Positions 45,867-54,878 of a stretch of DNA of 64,000 bases are shown here, piece after piece. How positions within the stretch are numbered: the first letter of the stretch is position 1; the number at the start of each line of letters is the position of its first letter. The notes beneath the pieces were generated by a model. That model worked only from the letters and a program-made list of their open reading frames with translations, searched no databases and was not told the DNA's origin. The stretch covers positions 1 through 64,000 of the forward strand of contig NZ_CANKWO010000003.1 of assembly GCF_947487515.1 (NCBI RefSeq), in the 5' to 3' direction. Position numbers and translations under genes: made by a program. This DNA comes from an uncultured Litoreibacter sp. (GTDB lineage Bacteria; Pseudomonadota; Alphaproteobacteria; Rhodobacterales; Rhodobacteraceae).

Positions 45867-45892
45867 TATCCAAATTCGAGACAATTTGGATA
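45867..45892. promoter_or_regulatory. Palindromic operator in LysR divergent region
   Basis: TATCCAAATT (45867-45876) and AATTTGGATA (45883-45892) are perfect 10-bp inverted repeats separated by CGAGAC. The site is centred 24 bases before the LysR ATG (45904) and 68 bases before the divergent small-protein start (45811), so it is probably the regulator's binding site. Confidence 0.72.
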
Positions 45893-45903
45893 GTATTTGC
45901 ACC

Positions 45904-46764
45904 ATGCAAAATTGGGATGACCTACGCATTTTTCACGCCATGATTGGCGCGCGCTCTGTGCGAGAGGCGGCCAACAGGCTCGGGACCACCCATGCGACAG
46001 TCTCGCGCCGGATCAGAAGTTTGGAAGCAGAGCTGGGCCATACGTTGTTCGAACGCACCCGCACCGGCTATGAGTTGACCAGTTTTGCGCAGGCTGTTGC
46101 CGATCTTACAGATGTTGTCGGCGACAATATCGCAGCGATTGACCGGCTGGCCTTCGCACAGGAAGGAGGCTTGGCTGGAAACGTGCGCTTGTCCGTGCTG
46201 GAAGACTTGTTCCTTTCCGTGCTTGACGAACCTCTGTCAGCCTTCATGAAACAGCATCCTTTGGTCGATCTGGTGGTCGACACAGCGGCGACCCTGAGCG
46301 ATCTGGGCCGGCTTGAGGCCGATGTCGTTGTGCGGATCACCCGTGACCCGCCGGAACAGGCATTTGGCCGCAAGGTCGCAGACAGCCCGCTCGCGGCCTA
46401 TGCCTCCCCTGACTACCTCGCGGATCGCCCAGAGATTGATCGGTGGATCGCATTGGACTACCCCCCCGCAATCAGCCCACAGCTACAGGCCCGTCCGGTC
46501 TTGCGATGCAACTCAATTGGCGCCGTCGTCCGAATGCTGGAGCGCGGGCAGGGCATTGGCCTGCTTCCTTGTTTTGCCGGAGACAAAAGCGAAGGCCTGA
46601 TCCGCGTCTCTGAAATTCCGCAGGTTCCCGATATGGAAATCTGGGTCCTGACCCATGACGATGTTCGAAAGAACCCGCGTGTGCGCGCTTTGATGGACCA
46701 TCTATACGAAGCATTTAAGGAAACGAGAGGCTTGATAGAAGGCACCAGTGCAGCAGCTGGCTGA
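45904..46764 (+). CDS. LysR-family transcriptional regulator
   Basis: A 286-residue regulator: winged helix (1-65; SVREAANRLGTTHATVSRRI) and substrate-binding domain (about 88-275, RCNSIGAVVRMLERGQGIGL). A TTG at 45886 would add six residues; the ATG at 45904 matches the family and its paralogue at 43876 (NWDDLRIF versus NWDDLKIV). It is divergent from the two hypothetical genes at 44836-45811, which are its likely targets. Confidence 0.88.
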   Translation: MQNWDDLRIFHAMIGARSVREAANRLGTTHATVSRRIRSLEAELGHTLFERTRTGYELTSFAQAVADLTDVVGDNIAAIDRLAFAQEGGLAGNVRLSVLEDLFLSVLDEPLSAFMKQHPLVDLVVDTAATLSDLGRLEADVVVRITRDPPEQAFGRKVADSPLAAYASPDYLADRPEIDRWIALDYPPAISPQLQARPVLRCNSIGAVVRMLERGQGIGLLPCFAGDKSEGLIRVSEIPQVPDMEIWVLTHDDVRKNPRVRALMDHLYEAFKETRGLIEGTSAAAG

Positions 46765-46833
46765 CCATGCCTGCGTTTAATAGCCTCCAAAGGAAGTCAG
46801 ATACCGAAAAGGAAGTTCACGCCAGACATCCCC

Positions 46834-46932
46834 CTAAAAATCGATCGCAATCCCCATAAGTTCCCAATCACCGTAACGCGCAGGTTCTCGGCCACGCAGC
46901 TCTGATGGCCGTTGCAGATCCGCTTTGGCTAA
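46834..46932 (-). pseudogene. Truncated second copy of the DUF1674 (SDHAF4-like) gene 3' end
   Basis: The minus strand here still encodes, in frame, a C-terminus ending RYGDWELMGIAIDF and a stop, parallel to RYGDWERKGIAVDF of the intact gene at 47417-47590. The DNA aligns along about 95 bases with scattered substitutions and a nine-base in-frame deletion. The upstream part is missing: the frame meets a stop where the BLUF gene begins to overlap, and there is no start codon. It is therefore a diverged 3' fragment, not a recent perfect duplication. Confidence 0.82.
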
Positions 46933-47336
46933 CCGACCGATATGTTTTGCAAAAAGTTAACGACGTTCTCCGCGGGGAGGTCACTTGGCTGGATTTTTTG
47001 GGAGGCAAGGCCAAGTTGATTAGCCGCGTCGTTAGAGTAACCCATGGACCAATCAACAAAGAGACGCTGATTGCTTTGACTGGCGAAGATCAGCTGGAAG
47101 CCGTAGTGGCGACGGTCATTCAGTAGGGTTTTGTGAAGGTGCTCAACTGCAGATTTTGGCCCTTCAAAGAGTTGAACGTAAAAACCGGCCTCTCGGTAAA
47201 GAAATCCTGTCAGGCCATTCGCCGCGTTGTTCCTGATAGAGCTGCGCATGATCTCAATGTCTGTCACGTCAAACGCCTTACAGCGGCAGTGACTCCAGTA
47301 GAGAACATTGTGAACAGGTTGGCTTGTTTCTAGCAT
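46929..47336 (-). CDS. BLUF-domain blue-light photoreceptor (short form)
   Basis: A 135-residue FAD-binding BLUF protein. The photochemical residues are all in place relative to AppA: Tyr13 (VLYWS), Asn37 (NNAANGLTG), Gln55 (FYVQLFEG), and Trp96/Met98 (FVDWSMGY). After the core (8-100) only a short C-terminal cap follows, so it must signal through a partner protein. No output domain or cyclase is adjacent. The gene is flanked by an intact DUF1674 gene and a truncated copy of it. The ribosome binding site is weak. Confidence 0.9.
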   Translation of the reverse strand: MLETSQPVHNVLYWSHCRCKAFDVTDIEIMRSSIRNNAANGLTGFLYREAGFYVQLFEGPKSAVEHLHKTLLNDRRHYGFQLIFASQSNQRLFVDWSMGYSNDAANQLGLASQKIQPSDLPAENVVNFLQNISVG

Positions 47337-47416
47337 GACGACCCAAGTGAAGGTTTATTGCAAGAAACGTTGCTTTTGGATGGCGTCAAAGGGGAATAAT
47401 TCGAAAAAATCGTCGC

Positions 47417-47590
47417 TTAGAAATCGACTGCAATCCCTTTGCGTTCCCAATCACCGTAGCGCACAGGCTCTGGGCCGTCGCGGCCACCCAGCTCTGATGG
47501 TAGTTCCAGATCACCCTTAGCCTTCTTGCGGGCGGCGGCCTCTTCCAGTGCGCGAAGGGCCTCTGGGGGCAGGTCTTGTTTGTCTGTCAT
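47417..47590 (-). CDS. DUF1674 protein, SDHAF4-like succinate dehydrogenase assembly factor
   Basis: A 57-residue protein whose C-terminus (GGRDGPEPVRYGDWERKGIAVDF in two parts: GGRDGPEPVRYGDW and ERKGIAVDF) is the DUF1674 signature. Eukaryotic SDHAF4 helps assemble flavinylated succinate dehydrogenase. AAGGA precedes the ATG at 47590; a frame to 47809 exists but is antisense to rsmB. It is divergent from rsmB, 60 bases apart, as often seen in this family of bacteria. Confidence 0.88.
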   Translation of the reverse strand: MTDKQDLPPEALRALEEAAARKKAKGDLELPSELGGRDGPEPVRYGDWERKGIAVDF

Positions 47591-47650
47591 GGCGCGCGTC
47601 CTTGTTCCGGTCCTGCACTTGATATACGGCCCTTGGGCAAGGAGACAAGT

Positions 47651-48946
47651 ATGACGCAAGACCACACCCCACTCTCTTCCGGCCTTCACGCCCGTCGTGC
47701 GGCAGTCCAACTGCTGCGCGGTGTGTTTGAGGAAAAGGAGCAGCTTTCCCTTTTGCTGAACAGCGGCGTGCTGGACCGACTGGAGCCCGCGGACCGTGCC
47801 CGTGCGCAACGGCTGGCCACCACGACCCTGCGCGAAGTGGGGCGCGCCGATGTGGTGATCTCGCAGTTTGTCGAGAAGATGCCGCCCGACGTGGCACTGA
47901 ATATCCTGCGCCTTGCGGTCGTGGAGCTATGCGTCGAGGGCGAAGCGCCGCACGGAGTGGTGGATAGCGCGGTGAACTTGATGAAGCGCTCTGGCAGGTC
48001 GCCTCGAATGGCGGGCTTGGCGAATGCGGTTCTGCGCAAGGTCGCAACCGAAGGCCCGCAAATGTGGGGTGACATTCCTGCGTCGCCACTGCCAAAATGG
48101 CTGCGCCCGCGTGTGGTGCATCTGTTTGATGAGGCAACCGTTCAGGGCATCGAGGCCGCGCATCTTGCTGGCGCGCCCCTAGACATAACCCTGCGCGACG
48201 AAAGCAAGGCAGAGCATTGGGCCGAGCAGCTAGGCGCCGAAGTACTGCCAACCGGTTCCCTGCGGGTGACCCGATCGGTGCAAGTGACTGACTTGCCCGG
48301 GTTCAATGAGGGCGCATGGTGGATACAAGACGCCGCCGCTGCGATGGCCGCGCGCATGTTGAACGTTCAAAAGGGCGAAACGGTACTTGATATGTGCGCC
48401 GCACCCGGCGGCAAAACGATGCAATTGGCGGCGACCGGCGCGGATGTCACTGCCTTGGACATTTCGGCGGACCGTATGGCGTGGGTGGAGGAAAACCTGC
48501 AACGCACAGGGCTGATGGCCAAGCTGATGGTCGAGGATGCGTTAAATGCCCCTGATGACGTGCTTTATGATGCCATTTTGCTGGACGCGCCTTGCTCGGC
48601 CACAGGCACGATCCGCCGCCACCCTGATTTGCCCTATGCCAAGGATGGCACGCAGCTGAACGAATTATTCGCCTTGCAGGGTGACATGATCGACACAGCC
48701 GTGGGCCTGCTGAAACCTGGCGGAAGGCTGGTGTTCTGCACTTGCTCTTTGCTATTTGATGAGGGCGAGCGACAGGCCAAAACAGCCATGCAACGCCATG
48801 GTTTAACGGAAATAGAGCAAGAACTGCCCGGGATGGAGCCAGAGTGGCGCAGCCGTGTTGGCGGCCTACGACTGTCCCCAAGCTATTGGGCAGACCGTGG
48901 CGGAATGGACGGCTTTTTCATGATTGCGATGCGCAAACCTGAATAA
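47651..48946 (+). CDS. rsmB: 16S rRNA (cytosine-C5)-methyltransferase RsmB
   Basis: A 431-residue RNA methyltransferase: NusB-like RNA-binding domain (about 10-140; ARRAAVQLLRGVFEEKEQL) and a SAM-dependent catalytic domain with MCAAPGGKTMQLAA, DAPCSATGTIRRHPD and the second catalytic cysteine in VFCTCSLLFDEGE. It methylates C967 in E. coli 16S rRNA. GGAGACAAGT precedes the ATG at 47651, deciding against the upstream frame start. Confidence 0.94.
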   Translation: MTQDHTPLSSGLHARRAAVQLLRGVFEEKEQLSLLLNSGVLDRLEPADRARAQRLATTTLREVGRADVVISQFVEKMPPDVALNILRLAVVELCVEGEAPHGVVDSAVNLMKRSGRSPRMAGLANAVLRKVATEGPQMWGDIPASPLPKWLRPRVVHLFDEATVQGIEAAHLAGAPLDITLRDESKAEHWAEQLGAEVLPTGSLRVTRSVQVTDLPGFNEGAWWIQDAAAAMAARMLNVQKGETVLDMCAAPGGKTMQLAATGADVTALDISADRMAWVEENLQRTGLMAKLMVEDALNAPDDVLYDAILLDAPCSATGTIRRHPDLPYAKDGTQLNELFALQGDMIDTAVGLLKPGGRLVFCTCSLLFDEGERQAKTAMQRHGLTEIEQELPGMEPEWRSRVGGLRLSPSYWADRGGMDGFFMIAMRKPE

Positions 48947-49012
48947 TCGGTGACAGCTCTGCCGCGCCCGCGTAGAATCGTGGACAAAAGAAGCAGACGA
49001 AAAGTCGGTGAT

Positions 49013-50761
49013 ATGGGCATTGAGGCAAAAGCCGCGCCATCCTTGGGGATGGAGCGCAATATTACGTTTATGGATAAAGTGCATGCGCGGATCAGCGGCT
49101 TGGGCACTCAAGCCACGGGTTTCGTATCTCAGCCGGAGCCGCGCACAATCGGATCATTCGCCAAGGGCAAGCAGCTTGCGGCGGGGAACTTCCAGTTTGG
49201 CGGGCATTTGGTGCAAGCTGAAGGGCGCTCGATTTGGGAAATCACCCCGCCCGACGCGATGTTCGAGGCCGAGTTAAACGGCTTCATGTGGCTAGATGAT
49301 TTGGCAGCGGTAGGGGACCGGAAGTCCCGCCTGATGGCGCAGGCGTGGGTGAACGAATGGATCACTCAATTCGGCCGCGGGCGCGGTTTGGGGTGGTCGC
49401 CGGACTTAACCGGCCGGCGTCTTATTCGCTGGATCAACCATGCGCTGTTTTTGATGAGCGGGCAGTCGCCCGAGACAAATGACCTTTACTACAAATCCTT
49501 GGCGCATCAGACGGCCTATTTGGGGCGGCGCTGGTCTGTTGCCTCGCGGGGGCTGCCACGGTTCGAGGCGCTGACGGGCCTGCTGTATGCCGCCCTGAGC
49601 CTTGGCGGAATGGAACGCTATGCGATTCCGTCGATGAACGCCTTGGCGCGTGAATGTGCCGATCAGATTGACGCCGAAGGCGGAATTCCCACGCGTAACC
49701 CAGAAGAGCTTCTGGAAGTATTCACCCTGCTTACATGGGCCGCCGCAGCGCTGACAGAAGCCGGACGCACACCGTTGCCCGCGCATCTGGACGCCATTGA
49801 GCGCATCGCCCCGACCCTGCGCGCGTTGCGCCATGCGGACGGCGGATTGGCGCGTTTCCATGGTGGCGGTCGCGGCCTAGAGGGGCGCTTGGATCATGCT
49901 TTGGCACAATCGGGTGTGAAGTCGGCCTCGTCGACTGCTTTGTCGATGGGATACGCGCGATTGCAAGGCGGGCGCACCACTGTGGTGGTAGATGCCAGCG
50001 CGCCGCCTGCACAAAATGCGTCACGGGCGGGGCATGCCAGCACCTTGGCGTTTGAGCTGACATCCGGCCGTCGGGCGCTTATCGTAAACTGCGGGTCGGG
50101 TGCCCCCTTTGGTGCCGACTGGCGTCGCGCCGGACGTGCGACACCGTCCCATTCGACATTGTCCATAGACGGTGTCTCGTCGGCAAAGCTGACGGCGCAC
50201 ACCATGGGAGAGCTTCTGACCAATGGCCCCAAACGGGTGACCGAGCAGCGCGAAACCCATGAAGACGCCAGCCAGATCATCGCCAGCCATGACAGCTATT
50301 GTGCCGAATACGGCCTGACCCATGTGCGCAAAATGGACGTCAGCTTGGATGGCCGCCGTGTCACCGGTGAGGACACTCTGGCGGCGCTATCCGATCCCGA
50401 CCGTATCCGGTTCGAGGCGCATATGGACAAGGTTTCGCTGCAAGGAGTGCCATATTCGATCCGCTTCCACCTGCATCCTGAGGTTGATGTCTCTCTTGAT
50501 ATGGGCGGCACGGCTGTGTCGATGGCGCTGAAAAGTGGTGAGGTTTGGGTCTTTAGGCCGTCATTCGGCGCAAAATTGGCGATTGAACCCAGTGTTTACC
50601 TAGAAAAAGGGCGATTAAAGCCACGTGCGTCCAAACAGGTCGTTTTATCTGCCCGCGTGATGGAGTATGCGAGCCAGGTCAGTTGGTCTTTGGCTAAAGC
50701 GCAAGACACTCCGTCGTACTTGCGTGACATAGATGAGGACCTGAAGCTGGCGTTGATCTAA
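49013..50761 (+). CDS. Heparinase II/III family protein
   Basis: A 582-residue protein: an alpha/alpha-toroid-type N-terminal half (about 30-300; [44 protein letters not shown]) and a beta-sheet Hepar_II_III half ([51 protein letters not shown]). These proteins are widespread between rsmB and purH in Rhodobacterales, where the substrate is not known; it may act on glycans of the envelope. An upstream GTG (48950) and later ATGs are alternative starts; 49013 is a compromise without a strong ribosome binding site. Confidence 0.85.
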   Translation: MGIEAKAAPSLGMERNITFMDKVHARISGLGTQATGFVSQPEPRTIGSFAKGKQLAAGNFQFGGHLVQAEGRSIWEITPPDAMFEAELNGFMWLDDLAAVGDRKSRLMAQAWVNEWITQFGRGRGLGWSPDLTGRRLIRWINHALFLMSGQSPETNDLYYKSLAHQTAYLGRRWSVASRGLPRFEALTGLLYAALSLGGMERYAIPSMNALARECADQIDAEGGIPTRNPEELLEVFTLLTWAAAALTEAGRTPLPAHLDAIERIAPTLRALRHADGGLARFHGGGRGLEGRLDHALAQSGVKSASSTALSMGYARLQGGRTTVVVDASAPPAQNASRAGHASTLAFELTSGRRALIVNCGSGAPFGADWRRAGRATPSHSTLSIDGVSSAKLTAHTMGELLTNGPKRVTEQRETHEDASQIIASHDSYCAEYGLTHVRKMDVSLDGRRVTGEDTLAALSDPDRIRFEAHMDKVSLQGVPYSIRFHLHPEVDVSLDMGGTAVSMALKSGEVWVFRPSFGAKLAIEPSVYLEKGRLKPRASKQVVLSARVMEYASQVSWSLAKAQDTPSYLRDIDEDLKLALI

Positions 50762-50790
50762 CCGTTGCTGCCAAAGCTTTAAGGACCACC

Positions 50791-52377
50791 ATGACCAATC
50801 TCGTACCCGTGCGCCGTGCGCTGCTTTCTGTATCCGACAAATCCGGCTTGATTGAATTCGCCCGTGCCTTGGCGGGCCACGGCGTTGAGCTGCTGTCGAC
50901 CGGCGGGACTGCCGCCGCGATCCGCGACGCAGGGCTGGATGTGAAAGATGTCTCAGAGGTGACCGGCTTTCCCGAGATGATGGATGGGCGCGTCAAGACG
51001 TTGCACCCCATCGTGCATGGCGGCTTGCTGGCGCTGCGTGACAACGAAGGCCACGTAGGTTCCATGACCGAGCACGGCATTGGCGCAATTGATTTGCTGG
51101 TGGTGAATTTGTATCCGTTTGAAGAAACCGTTGCCAAGGGCGCCGACTATGCAACCTGCATCGAGAATATCGACATTGGCGGCCCCGCGATGCTGCGTTC
51201 TGCGGCGAAGAACCATCAGTTCGTGAATGTGGTGACCGATGTGCAGGACTACGACGCCGTGCTGGCCGAGATGAACGCCCAAGACGGCGCCACATCCTAC
51301 GCCTTCCGCCAGCGTCTGGCCCTGACGGCCTATTCGCGCACCGCCGCTTACGACACTGCAGTGTCCGGCTGGATGGCGGGGGCGCTGGGCGAAACACCGC
51401 GCCGCAAATCCTTTGCTGGCACCATCGCGCAAACATTGCGCTACGGCGAGAACCCGCATCAAGAAGCCGCGTTCTACACTGATGGCTCCGCACGTCCGGG
51501 TGTGGCAACGGCCCAGCAACATCAGGGCAAAGAACTGTCCTACAACAACATTAACGACACGGACGCAGCCTTTGAGCTGGTGGCCGAGTTTGACCCGAAA
51601 GACGGGCCAGCCGTCGCGATTATCAAACACGCTAACCCCTGCGGCGTGGCCCGTGGCGCGACCGTCGCAGAGGCCTACAACAAAGCGTTTGAATGTGATC
51701 AAACCTCTGCGTTTGGTGGCATCATTGCGGTGAACCAACCGCTGGACGGCGAAACCGCCGAAGCCATCAGCGGCATCTTTACCGAAGTTGTCATCGCTCC
51801 GGGTGCAGATGACGACGCCCGCGCGATCTTTGCCAAGAAGAAAAACCTGCGTTTGCTGACAACTGCCGGTCTGCCCGATCCGGTGGCCGCTGCCTTGACC
51901 GTGCGCCAAGTGTCGGGCGGCTTGCTGGTGCAAGACAAAGACAATGGCCGCATTATGCCGGATGATCTGAAGGTGGTGACCAAACGCGCCCCATCCGAGC
52001 AGGAACTTGCCGACATGTTGTTTGCATGGCGCGTGGCGAAACACGTCAAATCCAACGCGATCGTTTACGTCAAAGACGGCGCAACAGTCGGCATTGGCGC
52101 GGGCCAAATGAGCCGCGTCGATAGCTCGCGCATTGCGGCGCGCAAAGCCCAAGACGTGGCTGAGCTGTTGAAGCTGACAGAGCCGCGCACCATCGGATCC
52201 GCTGTGGCGTCCGACGCGTTCTTCCCGTTCGCAGACGGTTTGCAAACCGCAGCCGAGGCCGGTGCAACGGCGCTGATCCAACCGGGCGGCTCGATGCGTG
52301 ACGACGAAGTGATCGCGGCGGCGGATGAGCTGGGGCTGGCCATGGTCTTCACCGGCATGCGCCACTTTAGGCACTAA
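50791..52377 (+). CDS. purH: Bifunctional IMP cyclohydrolase / AICAR formyltransferase
   Basis: A 528-residue enzyme for the last two steps of IMP synthesis. The N-terminal MGS-like domain (1-150; [30 protein letters not shown]) is the cyclohydrolase; the rest is AICAR transformylase with [25 protein letters not shown] and [20 protein letters not shown] is the ribosome binding site. It is two bases from lspA, with which it forms an operon. Confidence 0.97.
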   Translation: MTNLVPVRRALLSVSDKSGLIEFARALAGHGVELLSTGGTAAAIRDAGLDVKDVSEVTGFPEMMDGRVKTLHPIVHGGLLALRDNEGHVGSMTEHGIGAIDLLVVNLYPFEETVAKGADYATCIENIDIGGPAMLRSAAKNHQFVNVVTDVQDYDAVLAEMNAQDGATSYAFRQRLALTAYSRTAAYDTAVSGWMAGALGETPRRKSFAGTIAQTLRYGENPHQEAAFYTDGSARPGVATAQQHQGKELSYNNINDTDAAFELVAEFDPKDGPAVAIIKHANPCGVARGATVAEAYNKAFECDQTSAFGGIIAVNQPLDGETAEAISGIFTEVVIAPGADDDARAIFAKKKNLRLLTTAGLPDPVAAALTVRQVSGGLLVQDKDNGRIMPDDLKVVTKRAPSEQELADMLFAWRVAKHVKSNAIVYVKDGATVGIGAGQMSRVDSSRIAARKAQDVAELLKLTEPRTIGSAVASDAFFPFADGLQTAAEAGATALIQPGGSMRDDEVIAAADELGLAMVFTGMRHFRH

Positions 52378-52379
52378 TC

Positions 52380-52859
52380 ATGCGGGTTATGCTCCTTTCT
52401 GCGCTGGCCGCATTCGGTATTGATCAACTGTCCAAATGGGCAGTCGTTCACAAGCTGAACCTGATCCAGATCGGTGCCATTGATGTGCTTCCTCCCTTGC
52501 TGAATTTCCGCATGGGGTGGAACACGGGCATCAACTTTGGGCTGTTTTCGGGCTATCCGGAAACGATGCGCATTGTTTTGGTGGCTTTGGCAATCGTGAT
52601 CTCTGGCTTTCTGCTGTGGTGGGGCAATCGAAATCTTGACCGCTCCATCACGCGCATTGGGGCGGGGTTGGTCATTGGCGGGGCTTTGGCCAACGCATTG
52701 GACCGCGTGATCTACGGGGCCGTGGCGGATTTTTTGAACATGTCGTGTTGCGGGATCAACAATCCATTCACGTTCAATGTTGCCGATATTTTCATTTTCG
52801 CAGGGGCGTTTGCCTTGGTGATTTTCGACAAGCCCAAAGATGAACAAGCGCCCGAGTAA
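52380..52859 (+). CDS. lspA: Lipoprotein signal peptidase (signal peptidase II)
   Basis: A 159-residue inner membrane aspartic protease with four hydrophobic helices. It removes signal peptides from prolipoproteins. The two catalytic aspartates lie in NALDRVIYGAVADFL and TFNVADIFIF; FRMGWNTGINFGLF is the family's third conserved region (usually N-x-G-A/I-x-F). The downstream DUF3035 lipoprotein is one of its likely substrates. Confidence 0.94.
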   Translation: MRVMLLSALAAFGIDQLSKWAVVHKLNLIQIGAIDVLPPLLNFRMGWNTGINFGLFSGYPETMRIVLVALAIVISGFLLWWGNRNLDRSITRIGAGLVIGGALANALDRVIYGAVADFLNMSCCGINNPFTFNVADIFIFAGAFALVIFDKPKDEQAPE

Positions 52860-52928
52860 AGAAGCCTCGTGACGCCCGCGCCGGATTGCGCTAAAACGGC
52901 CTCAAAAGAAGAGCAGGAGTGGTCTTAC

Positions 52929-53447
52929 ATGCAACGCAAAGCGATGATCCTTGGTGGGATGGTCTGCGCCCTATTGGCGCTGTCGGCGTGTGACCGGAAC
53001 AAGCAGCCCCAGTTGCTGAATGTGAAATCCAACCAAGAGGGCGGGCCAGATGAATTCGCCATCTTGCCTGGAAAGCCGCTGACTCTTCCCGATGACTACA
53101 ACGCGCTGCCTGCCCCCACCAAAGGCGGCACCAACCGGACCGACGCCACGCCACTTGAGGACGCGGTTGTGGCCTTGGGGGGCAACCCCAATGCTGGCGG
53201 CAATGACGGCGGCTTGGTGAATTACGCCTCGCGTTTCGGCACATCGCCAAACATTCGCAATGAACTGGCCGCGCAAGACATCGAATTTCGCCGCAAAAAC
53301 GACGGCCGCGTGCTGGAGCGGCTGTTCAACGTGAACGTTTATTTCAAGGCCTACCGCAAAGAATCACTGGATCAATACGCCGAATTGGAGCGCCTGCGCC
53401 GTCTTGGTGTGCGCACCCCGTCTGCCCCGCCGGAAGGCGAAGAATAA
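52929..53447 (+). CDS. DUF3035 lipoprotein
   Basis: A 172-residue lipoprotein. The lipobox LLALSAC gives the lipidated cysteine at residue 21; the body shows DEFAILPGKPLTLPDDY and LPAPTKGGTNRTD, the DUF3035 signature found next to lspA and M16 peptidases in Rhodobacterales. Function unknown, possibly outer-membrane associated. GCAGGAG before the ATG at 52929 sets the start. It may travel with lspA and the protease pair. Confidence 0.87.
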   Translation: MQRKAMILGGMVCALLALSACDRNKQPQLLNVKSNQEGGPDEFAILPGKPLTLPDDYNALPAPTKGGTNRTDATPLEDAVVALGGNPNAGGNDGGLVNYASRFGTSPNIRNELAAQDIEFRRKNDGRVLERLFNVNVYFKAYRKESLDQYAELERLRRLGVRTPSAPPEGEE

Positions 53448-53534
53448 AGCGGTCACAAGGCCGTGGGCTAGCTTGCAATTTATGCGGCTGATGCCATGTT
53501 TTCTATTAGAGATGTGAATTTTGAAGGGATGCTT

Positions 53535-54878
53535 ATGCGCCGCCTAATTGCCTGTTTTCTTGCTCCGGCTGTGATGGCCTTTCCGGCCTTAGGGGCCGAG
53601 AAAGTAACAACATTTACTTTGGACAACGGGCTAGAGGCCGTCGTTTTGGAAGACCACCGCGCGCCGGTTGTCATGCATATGCTGTGGTACAAAGCAGGTG
53701 CGGCGGATGAAGATCCAGGGGTCTCGGGCATCGCGCACTTCCTTGAACATCTGTTGTTCAAGGCAACGGACAAGCTGGAGGCCGGTGAATTCTCAGCAAT
53801 TGTCGAGGCCAACGGCGGGTCGGACAATGCCTTCACCTCTTGGGATTACACTGGCTACCACCAACGGATCGCCGCGGACCGTCTAGATTTGGTGATGGGC
53901 ATGGAAGCCAACCGGATGCGCAATTTGCGGCTGACCGAAGAAGACGTCGAAACCGAGCGGAAGGTGATCTTGGAAGAACGCGCCCAACGCACCGACAGCG
54001 ACCCAGGCGCGTTGTTCGGCGAACAGCGAAGTGCTGCGCAATATTTGAATCACCCCTATGGGCGCCCGATCATTGGCTGGCGCCACGAGATGACGGAACT
54101 CAGCCGTGACGACGCCTTGGAATTTTACCGCAAGTTCTATGCCCCCAACGCCGCCGTTTTGATCGTGGCCGGAGATGTTGACCCCGCAGAGGTCGAGGAA
54201 CTGGCGAAGAAACACTACGGCCCCTTGGCCCCGACCGAAGGGCTGCAAGAACGCACGCGCCCGCAAGAACCACCGCAACTGGCGGAGCGCCGCATCGTTT
54301 ATGAAGACCCGCAAGCGGCGCAGCCCTATGTGATCCGTAGCTACAAGGCGCCGGAACGTGACGCAGGAGACCAAGAAACAGCGGCGGCATTGACCATGTT
54401 GGCGGAAATTTTGGGCGGCTCGGGGCAGACATCTGTTTTAGGGCGCGCCCTGCAACTGGACAGCACCAAGGCGGTCTATACGTCTGCCTATTACTCTGGG
54501 GTCAACTACGACGACACGACCTTTGGCATGTTCATCGTGCCGACCCCGGGCTTGAGCCTGCAAGAAGGCGAAGATGCGATGGACGCGGTGGTCGCCCAGT
54601 TTATGGAAGATGGCGTCGACCCCGCGCATCTGGCCCGCGTCAAGTCCCAGATCCGTGCTTCGCTGATTTACGCGCAGGATGACGTCAGCTCGCTGGGTCG
54701 AGAATATGGCGCTGCATTGACCTCAGGATTGACGGTGAAAGATGTGCAAGATTGGCCTGCCATTTTGGAGGCTGTTACCGAGGACGATATAATGAAGGCC
54801 GCGCGTCAGGTGTTTGACCGAAAGAACGCGGTTACCGGCTGGTTCCGCAAGCCGCAAACCAAAGAGGTGTCTCAATGA
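53535..54878 (+). CDS. M16-family zinc peptidase, catalytic subunit
   Basis: A 447-residue periplasmic pitrilysin-type protease. A signal peptide (RRLIACFLAPAVMAFPALGA) is followed by the inverted zinc motif HFLEH (His68, Glu71, His72) and a distal zinc-binding glutamate region (ETERKVILEERAQR). AAGGG six bases before the ATG at 53535 favours that start over 53529. It overlaps the next gene by four bases. The two probably form a heterodimer like mitochondrial processing peptidase. Confidence 0.92.
   Translation: MRRLIACFLAPAVMAFPALGAEKVTTFTLDNGLEAVVLEDHRAPVVMHMLWYKAGAADEDPGVSGIAHFLEHLLFKATDKLEAGEFSAIVEANGGSDNAFTSWDYTGYHQRIAADRLDLVMGMEANRMRNLRLTEEDVETERKVILEERAQRTDSDPGALFGEQRSAAQYLNHPYGRPIIGWRHEMTELSRDDALEFYRKFYAPNAAVLIVAGDVDPAEVEELAKKHYGPLAPTEGLQERTRPQEPPQLAERRIVYEDPQAAQPYVIRSYKAPERDAGDQETAAALTMLAEILGGSGQTSVLGRALQLDSTKAVYTSAYYSGVNYDDTTFGMFIVPTPGLSLQEGEDAMDAVVAQFMEDGVDPAHLARVKSQIRASLIYAQDDVSSLGREYGAALTSGLTVKDVQDWPAILEAVTEDDIMKAARQVFDRKNAVTGWFRKPQTKEVSQ

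Noticed and set aside
47517-48251. 244-codon minus-strand frame opposite rsmB
   Set aside because: Arg/Pro/Ala-rich reverse-frame artefact.
50953-52374. 473-codon minus-strand frame opposite purH
   Set aside because: Shadow of purH, whose active-site motifs are intact.
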